The notes under the pieces are model-generated. The model was not told the DNA's origin. It saw nothing but the letters and a program-made list of their open reading frames with translations, and made no database searches. From Tepidibacter aestuarii (lineage in GTDB: Bacteria; Bacillota; Clostridia; Peptostreptococcales; Peptostreptococcaceae): a stretch of 64,000 nucleotides of DNA. Below, one piece after another: positions 62,521 to 64,000 of the stretch; the first letter of the stretch is position 1; each line of letters begins with the position of its first letter. Made by a program: the position numbers and the translations under genes. Location: the NCBI RefSeq assembly GCF_934924865.1, contig NZ_OW235315.1, forward strand, positions 1,860,001 through 1,924,000, given 5' to 3'.

Positions 62521-62826
62521 TTTTACCCCTCCACCATTTTATGTGTTATATTATTATTAATTACAGTATAGAGTATAACATACTTTTTGCATTTGTATAT
62601 CATTCTTATAAAACAAAAAATAAAATAAAGTATATTTTATATATATTTTTTTTTAATAAAAAATATTTTAAAATTACTTTTATAAATTAAGTGATTATAT
62701 GTATGATATGTTCTGTTTATTACATTTCTTTATTTCTACTAGGAAATTATCTTTGTTTTTATTATATAAAAATAAAGATAATTTAAATGTGTATTTCAGT
62801 AATATATTCAAAATATAATTTTGTAT
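62521..62826. other. Very AT-rich intergenic DNA upstream of pckA
   Basis: About 300 bp, more than 80% A+T by eye, with no gene. It includes the pckA promoter, not resolved, and the hairpin at 62744-62784. Confidence 0.5.
62744..62784. terminator. Terminator-like hairpin after the 62.8-kb membrane gene
   Basis: Arms AAATTATCTTT/AAAGATAATTT with inner TTTTTAT/ATAAAAA. Lies 43 bp after the stop of the gene at 62827. Confidence 0.75.
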
Positions 62827-63198
62827 TTATTTCGGCATAACTATTATATAACCGATAGAATTTATTAATATTAAAATAATATATACTAAATTCATATAGT
62901 CTAATAATTCTCCACCGGTTCTTTGTTTATTTTTTTTAGTTCCATATTCGATTTCTGTCATAGATCCTGATAGATTCGCATATATTGTTTGATCGTCTCC
63001 TCCAATTCCTATCAATCCTAAATCTGACTTTACATTAAATATGTTGAACAATAATAATGCTAAATATATACCCCCCCATACCATAAAGAATAATTCTAAA
63101 TCATTAGGTTGACTCTTAAATAAAAAATATAGTTCTATAGCTATAAATGCAATCGTAAATATAATTATCCTTTTTACTTTTTTAATAAATTTTAGCAT
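62827..63198 (-). CDS. Hypothetical membrane protein
   Basis: A 123-residue protein with three hydrophobic segments (IIIFTIAFIAIELYFLF, ELFFMVWGGIYLALLLFNIF, VYIILILINSIGYIIV) and a soluble glycine-rich loop between the second and third (IGIGGDDQTIYANLSGS). GGGGGA precedes the ATG. The full repeat copy B ends about 15 bp before the start, in the same orientation, so the repeat would form its 5' leader if transcription comes through. No family recognised. Confidence 0.75.
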   Translation of the reverse strand: MLKFIKKVKRIIIFTIAFIAIELYFLFKSQPNDLELFFMVWGGIYLALLLFNIFNVKSDLGLIGIGGDDQTIYANLSGSMTEIEYGTKKNKQRTGGELLDYMNLVYIILILINSIGYIIVMPK

Positions 63199-63215
63199 AT
63201 TAATCCCCCATTGAC

Positions 63216-63364
63216 ATAAAGCGAAACTTAATTCAGATGAAGTTTTTACTCCAACTGAATTTTTAGTTGCGTTAGTGACCTTTTAGGTAAGCTAATCCAG
63301 AAGCTGTTAAGTTCTTATCTCCAGCCTTAAGAGGATGGAGTTTTAGAACTTTTAGCTTTCGGAT
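63216..63364 (-). repeat. 149-bp structured repeat, full copy B
   Basis: Minus-strand copy with the same length and ends as copy A (starts ATCCGAAAGCTAAAAGTTCT, ends GTTTCGCTTTAT and is followed by GTCAATG). It lies between the decarboxylase stop and the start of the membrane-protein gene. Terminal hairpin arms AATTCAG/CTGAATT are perfect here, with TGGAGT/ACTTCA kept by a G-U pair. Confidence 0.9.
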
Positions 63365-63417
63365 ACACTTTGACTTTACCATTTCTTTATTATATTCATA
63401 AATACTATTAATGTCTT

Positions 63418-64000
63418 TTACTTCAATTCCATTTCCACAAAACTTTTTATTTTAGACAGCAATAGGTCAACTTCCTCTATGCTTGTTCTGTAATTTGAAA
63501 AACATGCTCTTACGCAGTGTTCTCCCATAAGGTTTGCCGGAGACAAGAAAAATTCTTCTTCTATTTCCATTAAAAAAGCTTCATTTCTAATCAACCCTTC
63601 GTCAAATGCAAAACAAACTGCACTTGTTTGGGGTTTATGTAATAGCCTTACTCCATCTATGTTCTCAATCTCTTTGGCAAAATAAGATGCCATCTCTATA
63701 TTAGAATCTACAACCTGAGAAAGTTTTTTAATCCCATATGTTTTAATAGCAAACCATGTTTTTATAGCCCTTGAAGTCCTAGTTGACTGTATTCCGTAGT
63801 CCAGATAATTTATAGGCGCATTATCATCAAATTCCGCTATACCTGTTCTATACGCATTGTATAAATGTCTTTTGTCTTTTACAAGCACACATCCAGCCTC
63901 TGTTGGAACAAAGAACCACTTATGAGGATCAACTGAAATTGAATCCGCTTTTTCTATTCCATTTAGAATCTCCCTCCCTCTTTTTGAAAGTATCGCACCG
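63418..64000 (-). CDS. Pyridoxal-dependent (group II) decarboxylase, partial
   Basis: C-terminal 194 or so residues of a PLP-dependent amino acid decarboxylase-like protein; the N-terminal part is beyond the window. The PLP-binding lysine lies in ISVDPHKWFFVPTEAG, followed by STRTSRAIKTWFAIKTYG and a C-terminal domain with CVRACFSNYRTSIEEVD. Such enzymes act on aromatic amino acids, glutamate or aspartate; the substrate cannot be told from this part. The frame is open from the window edge to the stop at 63418. Confidence 0.88.
   Translation of the reverse strand, partial: GAILSKRGREILNGIEKADSISVDPHKWFFVPTEAGCVLVKDKRHLYNAYRTGIAEFDDNAPINYLDYGIQSTRTSRAIKTWFAIKTYGIKKLSQVVDSNIEMASYFAKEIENIDGVRLLHKPQTSAVCFAFDEGLIRNEAFLMEIEEEFFLSPANLMGEHCVRACFSNYRTSIEEVDLLLSKIKSFVEMELK

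Noticed and set aside
1-64000. CRISPR arrays, tRNA, rRNA, T-box or S-box leaders
   Set aside because: No regularly spaced repeats, no cloverleaf candidates and no T-box or SAM aptamer motifs were recognised by eye. A weak candidate could be missed without tools.

Overview
The window reads as chromosome of an AT-rich, strictly anaerobic, probably spore-forming Clostridia member (Peptostreptococcaceae/Clostridiaceae-like). This is an inference from the genes: 2-oxoacid:ferredoxin oxidoreductase, a four-subunit [FeFe] hydrogenase, hydroxylamine reductase (Hcp), a trans-4-hydroxyproline dehydratase system, selenium-linked purine catabolism and several typical clostridial small proteins. Most gene starts have strong Shine-Dalgarno sites. 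TTG and GTG starts are common. I see no rRNA, tRNA, CRISPR array, phage or intact transposase.

Layout. (1) 1-15.6 kb, all minus strand: accA-accD-accC-accB behind a FapR-like operator; a cheR, ribosomal S1-like, ispH, plsC, cmk, aroH, BaiN-like flavoprotein and histidine phosphatase chain; an rpiR-type regulator downstream of korDABC; then mnmM, a GNAT gene and a pseudouridine synthase. (2) 15.8-18.3 kb: AI-2E permease, small proteins and a decayed membrane gene. (3) 18.3-22.8 kb: hypE-hypD-proC, turning trans-4-hydroxyproline into proline, with ppnP just upstream. (4) 22.8-23.4 kb: a group II intron tail next to a fragment of a PEP-utilising enzyme. (5) 23.4-38 kb: a purine/urate degradation island with two molybdenum hydroxylases (one fused, one three-subunit), two YgeY hydrolases, dihydropyrimidinase, a PreA-like oxidoreductase, SsnA, a YgeW-like carbamoyltransferase and a divergent guanine deaminase. 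(6) 38.6-41.7 kb: hcp, a divergent NifX-like protein and an XRE-desulfoferrodoxin fusion regulator. (7) 41.7-56 kb: a loose accessory region with a POT peptide transporter, nitroreductases around a WYL regulator, a GH18/SLH protein, YhhN and cysE-cysK. It is dotted with broken genes (AraC-type, AlkD, DUF2935, MBL-like and an unknown) and repeats. (8) 56-62.5 kb: hndABCD hydrogenase and pckA. (9) 62.8-64 kb: a membrane protein and a partial PLP-dependent decarboxylase.

The most unusual signal is a dispersed, structured repeat of 149 bp. There are two full copies (53082-53230 and 63216-63364, about 90% identical by hand alignment), one internally deleted copy (55753-55848) and one truncated copy (17060-17135). 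It folds into several hairpins, and the terminal hairpin is preserved through G-U wobble changes. No protein-coding partner is visible. It may be a non-autonomous, IS200/IS605-like element, an orphan guide-RNA-like scaffold or a new structured RNA. Other notable signals are twin 17-bp palindromes spaced 62 bp apart upstream of the POT transporter, operator-like palindromes embedded in three promoters, and a duplicated terminator hairpin flanking the 56-kb small gene.
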